Positions 26,385 through 36,249 of a DNA stretch of 64,000 nt are shown here, one piece after another. This DNA is from UBA12202 sp002691725. Its GTDB lineage: Bacteria > Pseudomonadota > Alphaproteobacteria > Puniceispirillales > UBA1172. The notes beneath the pieces were generated by a model, which worked only from the letters and a program-made list of their open reading frames with translations, made no database searches and was not told where the DNA came from. Where the stretch lies: positions 21,246 to 85,245 of the forward strand of contig CBFIAU010000010.1 in the NCBI GenBank assembly GCA_965660675.1. Direction: 5' to 3'. Each line of letters starts with the position of its first letter. Position 1 is the stretch's first letter. A program made the position numbers and the translations under genes.

Positions 26385-27446
26385 ATGACTAAATCAAAAA
26401 CAAATGATGTTATTGTTCTAGAGCATGTCTGGAAGATATTTGGAGACGATGATAAGGTCGCCATGCAGGCGGTGCAAAAACTCGGTCTTTCCAAAAATGA
26501 TGTGTTGAAAGAGTTTAATTGTGTGGTCGGTATTGCCGATTGTTCGTTTTCCGTAAAACGTGGTGAAGTGTTTTGTATCATGGGGCTATCTGGCTCTGGC
26601 AAGTCTACGCTAGTGCGCCACTTAAATCGCTTGATTGAACCAACTGCCGGAAAAATCCATGTTCTTGGCCGCGATATTCTGGGCATGAATGATGCCGAAT
26701 TACGCGCTATCCGTGCCAAGGAAATCGGCATGGTGTTTCAGCATATGGCACTGCTTCCGCATAGGACGGTGCGTGATAATGTCGGCTTTCCGCTTCAGAT
26801 CAGGGGCGCATCCAAGGCCATTCGGTGGGAGACCTCTCAAAAATGTTTGGATATGGTCGATCTATCAGGATATGAAGACCGTTTCCCCAATGAATTATCT
26901 GGCGGTATGCAGCAAAGGGTTGGGCTGGCACGAGCGCTTGCATCAGACCCGGAAGTCTTGCTGATGGATGAGCCATTTTCCGCGCTTGATCCACTGATTA
27001 GGCGCCAATTGCAAGACCAGTTCATGCAATTATCTCAGCAGTTGCAGAAAACTACTGTCTTTATCACGCATGATCTTGATGAGGCGATCCGTATTGGTGA
27101 TCGCATCGCCATTATGAAAGATGGCCGGATTGTGCAAATCGGCACGCCCGAAGAAATTGTCACTAAGCCTGTTGATGATTATGTCAGGGATTTTGTTGAG
27201 GGCATCTCAAAATTAAAATTGGTCTATGCTCATTCAATTATGGTGCCGCTGGCAAAGTTTAAGCCGCCGCGTGGACAAACGCTGAATAACGCACCGCGCG
27301 CCCATCATGGCGTTAGTCTGGATGAGCTGATTGATATTTCGGTCAAGTCTGATAAGCCTGTGGTCATTCAAAATGATAAGGGCAAAGATGTCGGCGTGGT
27401 CGATAAGCCAACCTTGCTGAAAGGGATTCAGGGAGGAAAAGCATGA
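26385..27446 (+). CDS. proV: Glycine/proline betaine ABC transporter, ATP-binding protein
   Basis: A 353-residue ATPase of the ProV/OpuAA type. Walker A is GLSGSGKST (residues 67-75), the signature is LSGGMQQRVGLARAL, and Walker B is VLLMDEPFSALD with ITHDLDEA following. The C-terminal 80 residues look like a reduced, single CBS-like module rather than the usual pair, the region that senses ionic strength in OpuA. It overlaps proW by four bases. Confidence 0.95.
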   Translation: MTKSKTNDVIVLEHVWKIFGDDDKVAMQAVQKLGLSKNDVLKEFNCVVGIADCSFSVKRGEVFCIMGLSGSGKSTLVRHLNRLIEPTAGKIHVLGRDILGMNDAELRAIRAKEIGMVFQHMALLPHRTVRDNVGFPLQIRGASKAIRWETSQKCLDMVDLSGYEDRFPNELSGGMQQRVGLARALASDPEVLLMDEPFSALDPLIRRQLQDQFMQLSQQLQKTTVFITHDLDEAIRIGDRIAIMKDGRIVQIGTPEEIVTKPVDDYVRDFVEGISKLKLVYAHSIMVPLAKFKPPRGQTLNNAPRAHHGVSLDELIDISVKSDKPVVIQNDKGKDVGVVDKPTLLKGIQGGKA

Positions 27447-28993
27447 AAAACGATATTGAAAAAAATGAATTAGTTGCCTCTGTTGATAGTTTTGCTGATG
27501 TTAATGCTGATTATTACAGAGAGGCTTTTGAAAAAATTCAGCAATCCGAAAGGGTCGCGCTAACCTGGAATAGCATGGCGGCGATCTTTGGCCCTCTATG
27601 GGGTGCTATTCGCGGATTATGGGGCTATTTCTGGATATTCCTTATTCTCGAAATGTTTGCCTTGGTTCAGATTGGCCGCGGCTTATGGGGCGAATTAGGG
27701 GCAGATAAAATCGCCCGTTATGAACGCTTGCTCGCAAATATTGCCAAGCGTGAACAACAAGCCGCCGAATTACAAGCCGCGGGTGATGTGGCTGCTGCCA
27801 CCGATAAGCTAAACATTGCCAATAATTTGAAAAAGGCAGCCGAAACCACCTTGCTTGAAGCCGAAGCCGCCACCCAACAAGCCACGAGCGTGTTAATCTT
27901 TGGCCTCATCTTGTTTGTGGCGATTAAATTGATGGAAGGCTTATATGCAAACCATGCCTATGAAAGGCAATATCTGCGCTGGCGTTCTAACCCCAGATTA
28001 CAAACAGGGTTGAGCAGGGCTAATGCCATATGGGGCATTGTTCTTATCATCTGTATTTTGCCGCTGACCTTGATCCGATATACGGTCGCCAAGGCGGATG
28101 AATTATTGTCCGGTCTCACAGGTGGGTTTTTGGGGCAAACCATCCCGATTACAGAGTTTCCGGTGAAACGTGAATATTTCTCGCCTTTAGCCGCTCTCGG
28201 TGATCAGGGATTTGATTGGCTCGCCTCGCGCTTTGGTAATGTCTTTGACGGCATTACATATAGTATTCGGACGGTGCTTGACGGTATTGAAGTCTTGCTC
28301 ATAGGCACGCCATGGCCAGTTGTCATGGTGGTGATTGTCGTTGCCGCGTTACGGCTTGCTGGCGTTAGAGTCGCTATTTTTACCGCCGCATCTTTGGCTT
28401 ATCTGTCGATGATGGGATTGTGGGAAATCTCTATGATCACGGTTGCGCTGATCGGCACGGGTGCATTTTTATGTGTGCTTTTCGGCATCCCGTTGGGCAT
28501 ATGGTTTGGCAAAAGCCAACGTGCTTATCGAACCGCTGAACCTGTTCTCGATTTTATGCAGACCATGCCGGCCTTTGTTTATCTGATCCCGATCATTGCC
28601 TTTTTTGGCACTGGTAAGCCGCCGGGCGTTCTGGCGACGCTAATCTTTGCCATGCCGCCAGTTATCCGGCTGACCGCATTGGGTATTCGCGGAGTACCCG
28701 AAGCCACAAAAGAAGCGGCGATTGCCTTTGGCTGTTCGCGCCGACAATTAATGATGAATGTTGAGATACCACTAGCCATGCCATCTATTATGACAGGGAT
28801 TAATCAGACCATTTTGATGAGCTTATCTATGGTTGTCATTGCCTCACTGATTGGCGCCGAAGGGCTTGGTGCGTTGATCCTTGAGTCCTTGCAATACGCG
28901 GCGAAAGGCCAAGGCTTGCTTGGTGGATTAGCGATCTTGTTCTGTGCTATGGTGATTGACCGAATTGCTCAAGGGGCGTATCGGAAAAAATAG
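27443..28993 (+). CDS. proW: Glycine/proline betaine ABC transporter, permease with extended N-terminus
   Basis: A 516-residue permease. The C-terminal half is a normal ProW domain (residues about 290-516, with the EAA-like loop GVPEATKEAAIAFGCSRRQL). The N-terminal 250 residues are extra: a helix at 55-75, a long alanine- and glutamate-rich segment (about 85-145) that looks like a coiled coil, a helix near 150-165 and another near 195-215. E. coli ProW has about 354 residues. The added part could be a sensor or assembly domain. It follows proV by four-base overlap. Confidence 0.92.
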   Translation: MKNDIEKNELVASVDSFADVNADYYREAFEKIQQSERVALTWNSMAAIFGPLWGAIRGLWGYFWIFLILEMFALVQIGRGLWGELGADKIARYERLLANIAKREQQAAELQAAGDVAAATDKLNIANNLKKAAETTLLEAEAATQQATSVLIFGLILFVAIKLMEGLYANHAYERQYLRWRSNPRLQTGLSRANAIWGIVLIICILPLTLIRYTVAKADELLSGLTGGFLGQTIPITEFPVKREYFSPLAALGDQGFDWLASRFGNVFDGITYSIRTVLDGIEVLLIGTPWPVVMVVIVVAALRLAGVRVAIFTAASLAYLSMMGLWEISMITVALIGTGAFLCVLFGIPLGIWFGKSQRAYRTAEPVLDFMQTMPAFVYLIPIIAFFGTGKPPGVLATLIFAMPPVIRLTALGIRGVPEATKEAAIAFGCSRRQLMMNVEIPLAMPSIMTGINQTILMSLSMVVIASLIGAEGLGALILESLQYAAKGQGLLGGLAILFCAMVIDRIAQGAYRKK

Positions 28994-29021
28994 TCTGTTT
29001 TTAGGTGGATTTAGGTTAGCG

Positions 29022-30077
29022 ATGACAGGCCAAGATTTTGATCGAGATTCTGATCGACATGCAGATCGATATGCAGATCGACATATAGGTCAAGAGGGTG
29101 AGCATTTCATCAGCAGATGGAATCACGCGCCGAATGTGCCTATTGCGGTATCGCCATTATTTTCATGGCCGCTTGATCTGCCCTTGATCTGTCGCTGGAT
29201 GTTAAACCAATGGCTCATCATAACTGAACGCTCAATTCTTATTCTCATATCATTAGCCTCATGGGTGTGGTTTCAGCCGCCGCTTGAAGTCATGGCGACG
29301 CTATCCTTAGACTGGATAATCATGCTCTATATCCGCAACATGGCCTTGATGGTGCTTGTCGCAGGGGGCTTGCATTTGTTTTTCTATTCGCTCCACAGCC
29401 AGGGCGAGCGCTTACGTTATGACAACCGGGCGCTAGAGCAGCTGCAAAAGAACTTTCTTTTCAGGAATCAAGTGCATGACAATATGTTCTGGTCGCTTGC
29501 GAGCGGCGTTACGACATGGACAATCTATGAAGTGCTGATGTTCTGGGCGATGGCAAATGGTTATGCGCCAGTGCTGTTATGGTCGGAACATCCAGGCTGG
29601 TTTATTATCATCACGTTGTTAACGCCGATCTGGATTTCGTTGCATTTTTATTGGGTGCATCGCTGGCTTCACTGGCCACCTCTCTATCGACTAGCGCATG
29701 CGCTCCACCATAAGAACACAAATGTCGGGCCGTGGTCAGGGCTATCCATGCATCCGGTGGAACATGTGCTTTTCTTTTCGTCTATTCTGATACATTTTGT
29801 TGTTCCGGCAAGCCCATTTCATATTCTTTTTCATATGCAGCATCAGTCACTAACCGCCGCGACATCGCATACAGGATATGAAGCCATGTTGATAAAAGAC
29901 AAATCCTATCTGGCCTTGGGGACATTCCATCATCAGATGCATCATCGGTACTTTGATTGCAATTACGGTAATCTGGAAATGCCGTGGGATAAATGGTTTG
30001 GATCTTTTCATGATGGCACGGATGCGTCTCATGACGCCTTCAAGACCAGAAAAAAGACATTGCGCGGCAAAGGATAG
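29022..30077 (+). CDS. Sterol desaturase / fatty acid hydroxylase family di-iron membrane protein (copy 2)
   Basis: About 351 residues, a close paralog of 5645-6652. The histidine clusters are HRWLH, HALHH and HQMHH, binding a di-iron centre for an O2-dependent hydroxylation. I take ATG 29022 as the start; a frame from 28956 would run inside proW. Near the N-terminus a charged repeat (DRDSDRHADRYADRH) is encoded by 12-bp DNA repeats. It lies between the betaine importer and a ureohydrolase, only 28 bases after proW and 3 bases before the next gene, so it is in this operon. Its substrate may be membrane lipid or an imported amine. Confidence 0.8.
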   Translation: MTGQDFDRDSDRHADRYADRHIGQEGEHFISRWNHAPNVPIAVSPLFSWPLDLPLICRWMLNQWLIITERSILILISLASWVWFQPPLEVMATLSLDWIIMLYIRNMALMVLVAGGLHLFFYSLHSQGERLRYDNRALEQLQKNFLFRNQVHDNMFWSLASGVTTWTIYEVLMFWAMANGYAPVLLWSEHPGWFIIITLLTPIWISLHFYWVHRWLHWPPLYRLAHALHHKNTNVGPWSGLSMHPVEHVLFFSSILIHFVVPASPFHILFHMQHQSLTAATSHTGYEAMLIKDKSYLALGTFHHQMHHRYFDCNYGNLEMPWDKWFGSFHDGTDASHDAFKTRKKTLRGKG

Positions 30078-30080
30078 ATT

Positions 30081-31055
30081 ATGGCAAAACAACATGATGA
30101 AAGCATGATGAACAACCTGTATTGGTGGGGTATCCCGACGCTGTTTCGTTGTCCACATGAGGGTGCTGACGGCGCTGATATTGCGCTTGTTGGTGTGCCG
30201 CATTCAACCGGCAATGGAACCACCGAACGTGATCAGCATCTGGGGCCACGAGCGATCAGAAATGTATCAGCACTGCAACGCCGGGTGCATGGGGAGTTTC
30301 GCCTTGATCCATGGCAGTTAGCGCATGTTGTTGATGTTGGCGATGTGCCGTTTCCACGTGCTAATGATAATGAAGATTGTATCGAACAGATTACAGCATT
30401 TTATAAAGACATTGATCAAGCTGGCGCCCGGCCAGTATCTATTGGTGGCGATCATTCTATTACTGGCGGCATTATTCAGGCATTGGGCAAGGGTCAGATT
30501 GCCAAAGGCGAGGAGGTTTGTTTTTTGCATTTGGATGCGCATACTGATGTTTTCACAACGGTTGATCATTTTCTTGGGGCAAAAAAATCTGCCGCGCATT
30601 GGGGCGCCTATCTGGTTGATCAGGGGTTGGTTGATCCGAAGCACTCTATGCAAATTGGATTGCGTGGCCATCCGCGCACGCTCGACTGGCTCCAGCCATC
30701 TTATGATTATGGATATAATGTTGTGACGATGGCGGATTATCGGCGGCGGGGGGCGGCGGATGTCATTTCCCAGATCAAAGATGTGCTGGCAGGGCGGCCG
30801 GTCTATATTACTTTTGATCTGGATTGTCTTGACCCTAGTGTTGCGCCGGCGGTATCAAATATTGAACCGGGGGTGACTGGCTTTTCCATGGATGAGGCGG
30901 TTGCGTTGATCCGCGGGGTGCGCGGCATGAACATTATCGGCGGTGATGTTGTTTGTATTATGCCAACCAAAGATAGTCCCAATCAGATTACGGCTATGTC
31001 TGCGGCCGCCATCATGTTTGAAATGATCAGCATGATCGCAGAAATATCAGGTTAA
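30081..31055 (+). CDS. Ureohydrolase family protein (agmatinase/guanidinobutyrase-like)
   Basis: A 324-residue manganese enzyme of the arginase/agmatinase family. The metal ligand motifs are complete: GGDHS (with H125), DAHTD and FDLDCLDPSVAP. Such enzymes release urea from agmatine, guanidinobutyrate, guanidinopropionate or a similar guanidino acid. It starts three bases after the hydroxylase gene in the betaine-importer operon, which hints that the imported compound carries a guanidino group or that the operon handles mixed nitrogen sources. Its end overlaps the convergent MttB-like gene by four bases. Confidence 0.9.
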   Translation: MAKQHDESMMNNLYWWGIPTLFRCPHEGADGADIALVGVPHSTGNGTTERDQHLGPRAIRNVSALQRRVHGEFRLDPWQLAHVVDVGDVPFPRANDNEDCIEQITAFYKDIDQAGARPVSIGGDHSITGGIIQALGKGQIAKGEEVCFLHLDAHTDVFTTVDHFLGAKKSAAHWGAYLVDQGLVDPKHSMQIGLRGHPRTLDWLQPSYDYGYNVVTMADYRRRGAADVISQIKDVLAGRPVYITFDLDCLDPSVAPAVSNIEPGVTGFSMDEAVALIRGVRGMNIIGGDVVCIMPTKDSPNQITAMSAAAIMFEMISMIAEISG

Positions 31056-32659
31056 TTATCTCGGTCTGCCTGTCTATTCAGAGGCAAATGGATAGGCAGT
31101 TTCTGTCTGATCTTGCGGTCAATATCGGGGGTCAGATACTGCGGGTGATATTCCTCCAGGATCAGCTTGGCGCGCTGATTAGCCCGTCCCCAGATATCTT
31201 GCCTGCCTTGTTCAGACCATGTTATTGGCGGCTCTCGATCGGCAAGCTCTGGATATACATAATCACGCTCCATGGCGGCAAGGGTGGTATCATGGCCTAG
31301 AAAATGACCATCGCCAGTAATAGCCGCTTCAATGGCCTCTAAGCTCATCGTCTCATCGTTGATCTCAATGCCGCGCATAATGCGATAAATGGCGCTATGC
31401 ATATCATTATCGATCAGGAAAGCCTCAAATGAGGCACCAAGCAATGATGCCGTCATACCAGAGCTTTCATAAATCAGATTACCGCCAGCAAGGCCTGCGG
31501 CTAAGGCTGTCATTGATTTTTCTATCCCGGCTTGTGCATCAATGGCCTTGGCGTCTGTCATTGAGGCGGCAACACCGGAGGGCAGGCCTAGCGCATTGCT
31601 GATTTGGGCTGAGGCGGCATTTAGCAAGGCGGTTTCGCCGCCGCCCCCAGCAAAGGCTCCTGTCCGTAAGTCAATGACTAACGGCCAGTTTGAAAATACC
31701 ATGGGATATCCCGGTTTGACCAGATTGACCATCATCAAACTGGCTAGGGTTTCGGCCAGTGATTGCACCAAAAAGCCAGCGCCTGATGCGGGCGCGGTCG
31801 CCCCGGATTGTGCCGCTGTTATACAGGATATCGGCAAATGATGGTTAATACAGGCAAAGGTAACATCAACCGCATCAGCGCCAAATCGCATGGGGGAGAT
31901 CACTGGACTGATATGTGTTTTGACAAATGGTCTCTGCCCAAACATGCCGTCACCGCCTGCCGCAAGGTCAAGCATATTGACAATTGGCTCAACATGTTCA
32001 GCTAGCGTAAAGGCGGTCGCAACAGGCTTTGTTGTTCCGCGCAAGAGAGCATAAACGGTGTTCACATCCAGCGCAAACGGATCAGCAATATCTGTTGCGA
32101 TACAGCATCTGGTAAACCAACTAACATTCGGCAGCTGATCCTGCAAGCGTGTGAAATCGTATAAATCTTGCAAGGTTGATGGGCGGTAATCGCCATGCTC
32201 CAAATCAAGTGTCTGAACAGCCGCTCCACCAGTGCCAAAATGCACAGCTTTGCCGCCAACCTCAATCGAACGGTCAGGGTCACGGCCATGCAGGATAAAT
32301 TGCTTTGCCGCCATGTTGATGCAATCCTCAACCAAGCTTTTCGGGAACACCATGCGGCCATCATGCCGCCATGTCGCGCCATGGTCTAAAAACAGTTGAG
32401 CAAGGTTTGGCGGAATCTCTGACATGCCAAATTGACCAAGCAGACGGATAGCCGCATTGATAATCCTGGTAACGTCCTGGTCTTTGAGCGGCTTATACAT
32501 GCCGCCCTCTGCACCCGGTGGAGCAGGATTTGGCACGGCATTTGTCGCGGCTCTAAGCTGGTGGCGGCCAATTCGGCCTCCAGTTCTGACACCAGTTTTG
32601 CCACCAATTTTGCCGCCAGTTCTGCTATTGGTAGATGTTTTGGGGTTATCCATACTCAT
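31052..32659 (-). CDS. MttB/MtgB-like methyltransferase (no pyrrolysine)
   Basis: A 535-residue member of the trimethylamine methyltransferase (MttB) superfamily, whose members move a methyl group from a quaternary or tertiary amine to a corrinoid protein. The frame has no in-frame amber codon, so this is the non-pyrrolysine type (MtgB-like) associated with glycine betaine and relatives. The N-terminus holds a low-complexity tract (GGKIGGKTGVRTGGRIG) made by DNA repeats at about 32570-32640. No corrinoid protein or reactivase gene is in the window, so its partner, if any, lies elsewhere. It overlaps the ureohydrolase tail-to-tail. Confidence 0.82.
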   Translation of the reverse strand: MSMDNPKTSTNSRTGGKIGGKTGVRTGGRIGRHQLRAATNAVPNPAPPGAEGGMYKPLKDQDVTRIINAAIRLLGQFGMSEIPPNLAQLFLDHGATWRHDGRMVFPKSLVEDCINMAAKQFILHGRDPDRSIEVGGKAVHFGTGGAAVQTLDLEHGDYRPSTLQDLYDFTRLQDQLPNVSWFTRCCIATDIADPFALDVNTVYALLRGTTKPVATAFTLAEHVEPIVNMLDLAAGGDGMFGQRPFVKTHISPVISPMRFGADAVDVTFACINHHLPISCITAAQSGATAPASGAGFLVQSLAETLASLMMVNLVKPGYPMVFSNWPLVIDLRTGAFAGGGGETALLNAASAQISNALGLPSGVAASMTDAKAIDAQAGIEKSMTALAAGLAGGNLIYESSGMTASLLGASFEAFLIDNDMHSAIYRIMRGIEINDETMSLEAIEAAITGDGHFLGHDTTLAAMERDYVYPELADREPPITWSEQGRQDIWGRANQRAKLILEEYHPQYLTPDIDRKIRQKLPIHLPLNRQADRDN

Positions 32660-32732
32660 ATCTTAGGTCGGCGCTACGCGGTTGTTAATGCGGATCATAT
32701 CACTTCATAAAAATTGATGAAGAGGTTTAATT

Positions 32733-33689
32733 TTATTGAATGTCATGAATATTTGGAAATAAGTGGTCTGTCTTGACAGGCATTCCACCGGGCAGGGCAA
32801 AGGTAGCAATTTTCTGGCGAATAACGGTTTCAGCAATATGCCGAATATGGCTGACCGTTGTCACAAACTCACCTTCGCGATGCCAGATTGAAATCGCGCG
32901 GGTGATGAGCGGAAACGGGGTTGGGATAATGGCTAACTCATCAATGGCGTTCGGGGTATCCAGTATTGATAGCGGTGTCGTGACGCCCCATGCGTTAAGG
33001 TCTTTACATAGGCTAATCAGGCTTAGAGTCGTATCGACCGATGTGAGGATGCGCGGCGATAACCGGCAGCGCTTCATCTGCGCATCAATGAGACGACCAA
33101 GAGGAAAATCGGTATTAAACTTAATCATTGGGATTTGCGATAGATCAGGCCGAGGAGTGGCCGCCGCCAGCGCTTTTGGCAGAACGGCAATTAATGGCTC
33201 ACTAATTAATTCATGATGATCAATGCCGTCAATTCGGTCAGTGCTTTGGCCTGAAATAGAAATATCAAGCCGCTGTTCCTTGACATCATCAAGCAGATGA
33301 TCGCTACGCCCTGTTCTGGTCAGCAGCCTGCGGTCTGGCCATATGTCATTCAGATGACCAACAATGGCTGGCATAACAAAACTTTCCAGCCCATCAATCA
33401 TGCCAATACGGATCTCACCTTTGGCGGCGATATCCTGATCAGCAATCTCATTATGCAGGTCATGAATGACCCCGAAAATGGCTTCGGCTTTCTGATGCAG
33501 CAATATGCCGGCGCGAGTTAAGCGGATAGGACGGGTGGAGCGGTCAATCAATGTCACCCCTAATTCCGCCTCAAGCCCAGATATTGCCTGTGACACGGTT
33601 GAGGTTTTGATCTGATGCTGATGCGCGGTGTTAACCATGGACAGCGTTGTCGTTAATGTCCGGAATATCCGCAAATGATTGATATTCAT
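32733..33689 (-). CDS. LysR-family transcriptional regulator
   Basis: A 318-residue LysR protein with an N-terminal helix-turn-helix (LTTTLSMVNTAHQHQIKTST, then VSQAISGLEAELG) and a C-terminal effector-binding domain. It is divergent from the flavoprotein at 33835 with a 145-bp gap and lies upstream of the MttB-like gene on the same strand. It could control either or both, probably in response to a methylated amine. Confidence 0.88.
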   Translation of the reverse strand: MNINHLRIFRTLTTTLSMVNTAHQHQIKTSTVSQAISGLEAELGVTLIDRSTRPIRLTRAGILLHQKAEAIFGVIHDLHNEIADQDIAAKGEIRIGMIDGLESFVMPAIVGHLNDIWPDRRLLTRTGRSDHLLDDVKEQRLDISISGQSTDRIDGIDHHELISEPLIAVLPKALAAATPRPDLSQIPMIKFNTDFPLGRLIDAQMKRCRLSPRILTSVDTTLSLISLCKDLNAWGVTTPLSILDTPNAIDELAIIPTPFPLITRAISIWHREGEFVTTVSHIRHIAETVIRQKIATFALPGGMPVKTDHLFPNIHDIQ

Positions 33690-33834
33690 GTGACCAGTCT
33701 CTCACGTTATACTGACGTATTTAGAGTTAAATAATATTGAACATTAAATTTGAAAAAATACAATCTGTTTATTTCTCATTGCTTGCAAGGCTTTGCTATT
33801 GCCAGAATAAAGCCAATTAAGAGGAGCGTGTATC

Positions 33835-36249
33835 ATGCGTAAAACTGCACGAGTTGTTGTTATTGGCGGCGGTATAGCTGGCTGTTCGACCTTGTATCAT
33901 CTGACCCGGGAAGGCTGGACAGATGTGATGCTGATTGAACGCGATGAGTTGACTTCCGGGACAACATGGCATTCGGCAGCGCAGGTCACTAATTTTGGTA
34001 TGAATCAGACTATGGTTGGGCTGAAAACGCATTCTATTAATCTCTATAAAGAGCTGGCTGAGGATGCTGATTATCCGATCAATTATCATCATGCTGATGG
34101 CGGTATCAGGCTTGCTAATTCCGCAGACGTGATGGAAGGCTACCGTCATTTTGCCTCAATGGCCAAGGGCATGGGTGTCGATTTTGAGGTGATTGACGCG
34201 GCCGAATGCGCGCGCCGTCATCCGCTTATCTCAACCGATCAATTGCTTGGTGGATTATGGGACCCGCTGGATGGTGATATTGATCCAGCGCAATTATGCC
34301 AAGCTCTCGCCAGGCGCGCTCGTAAAGCTGGCGCTGAGGTGGTGCGCCATAATCCGGTGACATCATTAACCCAGCTTAAAGACGATAGCTGGATTGTGCA
34401 TACCCAGAACGGCGATATCAATGCCGAGATTGTGGTTAATGCTGGCGGCTATCGCGTCAATGAGATCGGAGCCATGATGGGGGTGACACATCCAGTTATT
34501 TCAATGGAGCATCAGTATTTTCTGACTGAACCGATTGATCAGATTATTAATGCTGGCCATCGTATGCCGTTAATCCGCTGCCCGATCAGTGATTTTTACT
34601 GTCGACAGGAAAAGCAAGGTCTGCTGATCGGTTTCTATGAACAAGATTGCCGAACATGGGGCATGAATGGCATTGATCCTAATTTTGCTAATGCCCTTTG
34701 TCCTGATGATCCAGAGCGGGTGATTGATGTATTGGAAGGCGCATTTATGCGGATGCCAGCGATTGCCGATACAGGAATTCATACGATCATTAATGGCCCG
34801 ATCACCTATTCCTATGATGGGGCGCCATTGGTTGGGCCTATTCCGGGTAAGTGCAATGCGTTTTGTATTATTGGCTTGCGCGCTGGACTTGGTGAGGGTG
34901 GTGGTCATGGCTGGCTGCTGGCGCAACAGATTGTTCATGGTGAGGCGTGTTATGATACATGGCCGCTAGACCCACGCCGATTTGGTGATTATGCGACGGT
35001 CGAGGCAACGGCGCTGAAATCAATAGAAGAATATCAGAATGAGTTTCGCTTTCATTTCCCGCATGAGCATCGGCCTGCCGCCCGTTATGCGCGAACAACT
35101 CCGCTAACCGCTTTGCTGGAACAAGCCGGTGCGGTATTTGCCCCTGTTGATGGCTGGGAGAGAATTGATTATATCAAGCCATCGCCTGATTTTGAAGAAA
35201 CCCATAGCTATCGGTTTAATGAAAGTTTTGATGTCATTGGTGAGGAAGTCAAAGCCATTCAGTCAAAGGTCGGCTTGACCGAGGTCAATGGTTTCAGCCG
35301 CTTTGAGATAACTGGTGATGGCGTTCATGAATGGTTGGATGGATTGAGCTGTACGCGCATGAGTGACCGGCAAGGCCGTGTTCGTTTAGCGTATTTTCTC
35401 AATCATCACGGCAATATCAAATCAGAAGCAACGATTGCAACGCTTCCTGATGGCCGCGTCTGGTATGGCTCAGCGGCGGCGGCAGATCGGCATGATATGG
35501 ATTGGCTCAGCCAGCATCTGCCTAAAGATCGGCATATTTCCATTAAACGGCTAACCGATGATTGGTGCATATTATTGCTTGCAGGGCCACAAGCCCGTGA
35601 TGTTCTGGCGGCAGTTTCACGCGATGATTGGTCAGATGCGGCGTTTCCGTGGCTATCGGTTCGGCAAACTCATATTGGGGTGGCGCAGGCGGTTGTGATG
35701 CGTGTTAGCTATTCGGGGGAATTAGCCTATGAGCTGCATATTCCCATGCCTGAATTAATGGCCGCTTATCATGCCTTATCGGCGGCTGGGTCTGGGTCTG
35801 GGTCTGGGTTTGGGATGCGCCTGTTTGGGATGCGCGCGGTTGAGGCGATGCGCCTTGAGAAAGGCTATCTGCATTGGAAATCTGATCTCATCACTGAATA
35901 TAATCCCTATGAAACTGGCCTTGATCGGTTTGTCCATGATAAACCTGACTATATTGGCAAGGCAGCGTTATCAGCAATGCAAGATAAGGGCTTACGCAAG
36001 AAATTGGTTTGTCTGGATATTGAGACGAGTCATGCGCCTTCACATGCGCCCTCGCATGGTGGCGCGTCGGTCTGGCATGATGGTGATCTTATCGGAACGG
36101 TGACATCAGCAGGCTGGGGATATCGGGCTGGTAAAAATCTGGCTTATGCGTTTGTTGACCCCGACAAGGCAACGCTGGGAGAAGCCGTCCATGTTGATGT
36201 ATTGGGGATTAGTGAAAAGGCGGTCATTATCCCTATGGGGCTTATCTGA
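33835..36249 (+). CDS. Dimethylglycine/sarcosine dehydrogenase-like flavoprotein (FAD plus GcvT domains)
   Basis: An 804-residue two-part enzyme. The N-terminal half is a DAO-type FAD domain (VVIGGGIAGCSTLYHL) with TTWHSAAQV near the flavin attachment region of the family. The C-terminal half (about 430-800) is a GcvT/aminomethyltransferase-like tetrahydrofolate domain ending in YVFA-like AYAFVDPD. Together they demethylate N-methyl amino acids and pass formaldehyde to folate. Two short tandem repeats in the coding sequence give GSGSGSGFG (about residue 650) and HAPSHAPSHGG (about residue 730). It ends flush with the convergent TPP enzyme at 36250. Confidence 0.9.
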   Translation: MRKTARVVVIGGGIAGCSTLYHLTREGWTDVMLIERDELTSGTTWHSAAQVTNFGMNQTMVGLKTHSINLYKELAEDADYPINYHHADGGIRLANSADVMEGYRHFASMAKGMGVDFEVIDAAECARRHPLISTDQLLGGLWDPLDGDIDPAQLCQALARRARKAGAEVVRHNPVTSLTQLKDDSWIVHTQNGDINAEIVVNAGGYRVNEIGAMMGVTHPVISMEHQYFLTEPIDQIINAGHRMPLIRCPISDFYCRQEKQGLLIGFYEQDCRTWGMNGIDPNFANALCPDDPERVIDVLEGAFMRMPAIADTGIHTIINGPITYSYDGAPLVGPIPGKCNAFCIIGLRAGLGEGGGHGWLLAQQIVHGEACYDTWPLDPRRFGDYATVEATALKSIEEYQNEFRFHFPHEHRPAARYARTTPLTALLEQAGAVFAPVDGWERIDYIKPSPDFEETHSYRFNESFDVIGEEVKAIQSKVGLTEVNGFSRFEITGDGVHEWLDGLSCTRMSDRQGRVRLAYFLNHHGNIKSEATIATLPDGRVWYGSAAAADRHDMDWLSQHLPKDRHISIKRLTDDWCILLLAGPQARDVLAAVSRDDWSDAAFPWLSVRQTHIGVAQAVVMRVSYSGELAYELHIPMPELMAAYHALSAAGSGSGSGFGMRLFGMRAVEAMRLEKGYLHWKSDLITEYNPYETGLDRFVHDKPDYIGKAALSAMQDKGLRKKLVCLDIETSHAPSHAPSHGGASVWHDGDLIGTVTSAGWGYRAGKNLAYAFVDPDKATLGEAVHVDVLGISEKAVIIPMGLI

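Noticed and set aside
31052..32659. True pyrrolysine-containing trimethylamine methyltransferase
   Set aside because: There is no in-frame TAG within the gene and no pyl genes nearby.
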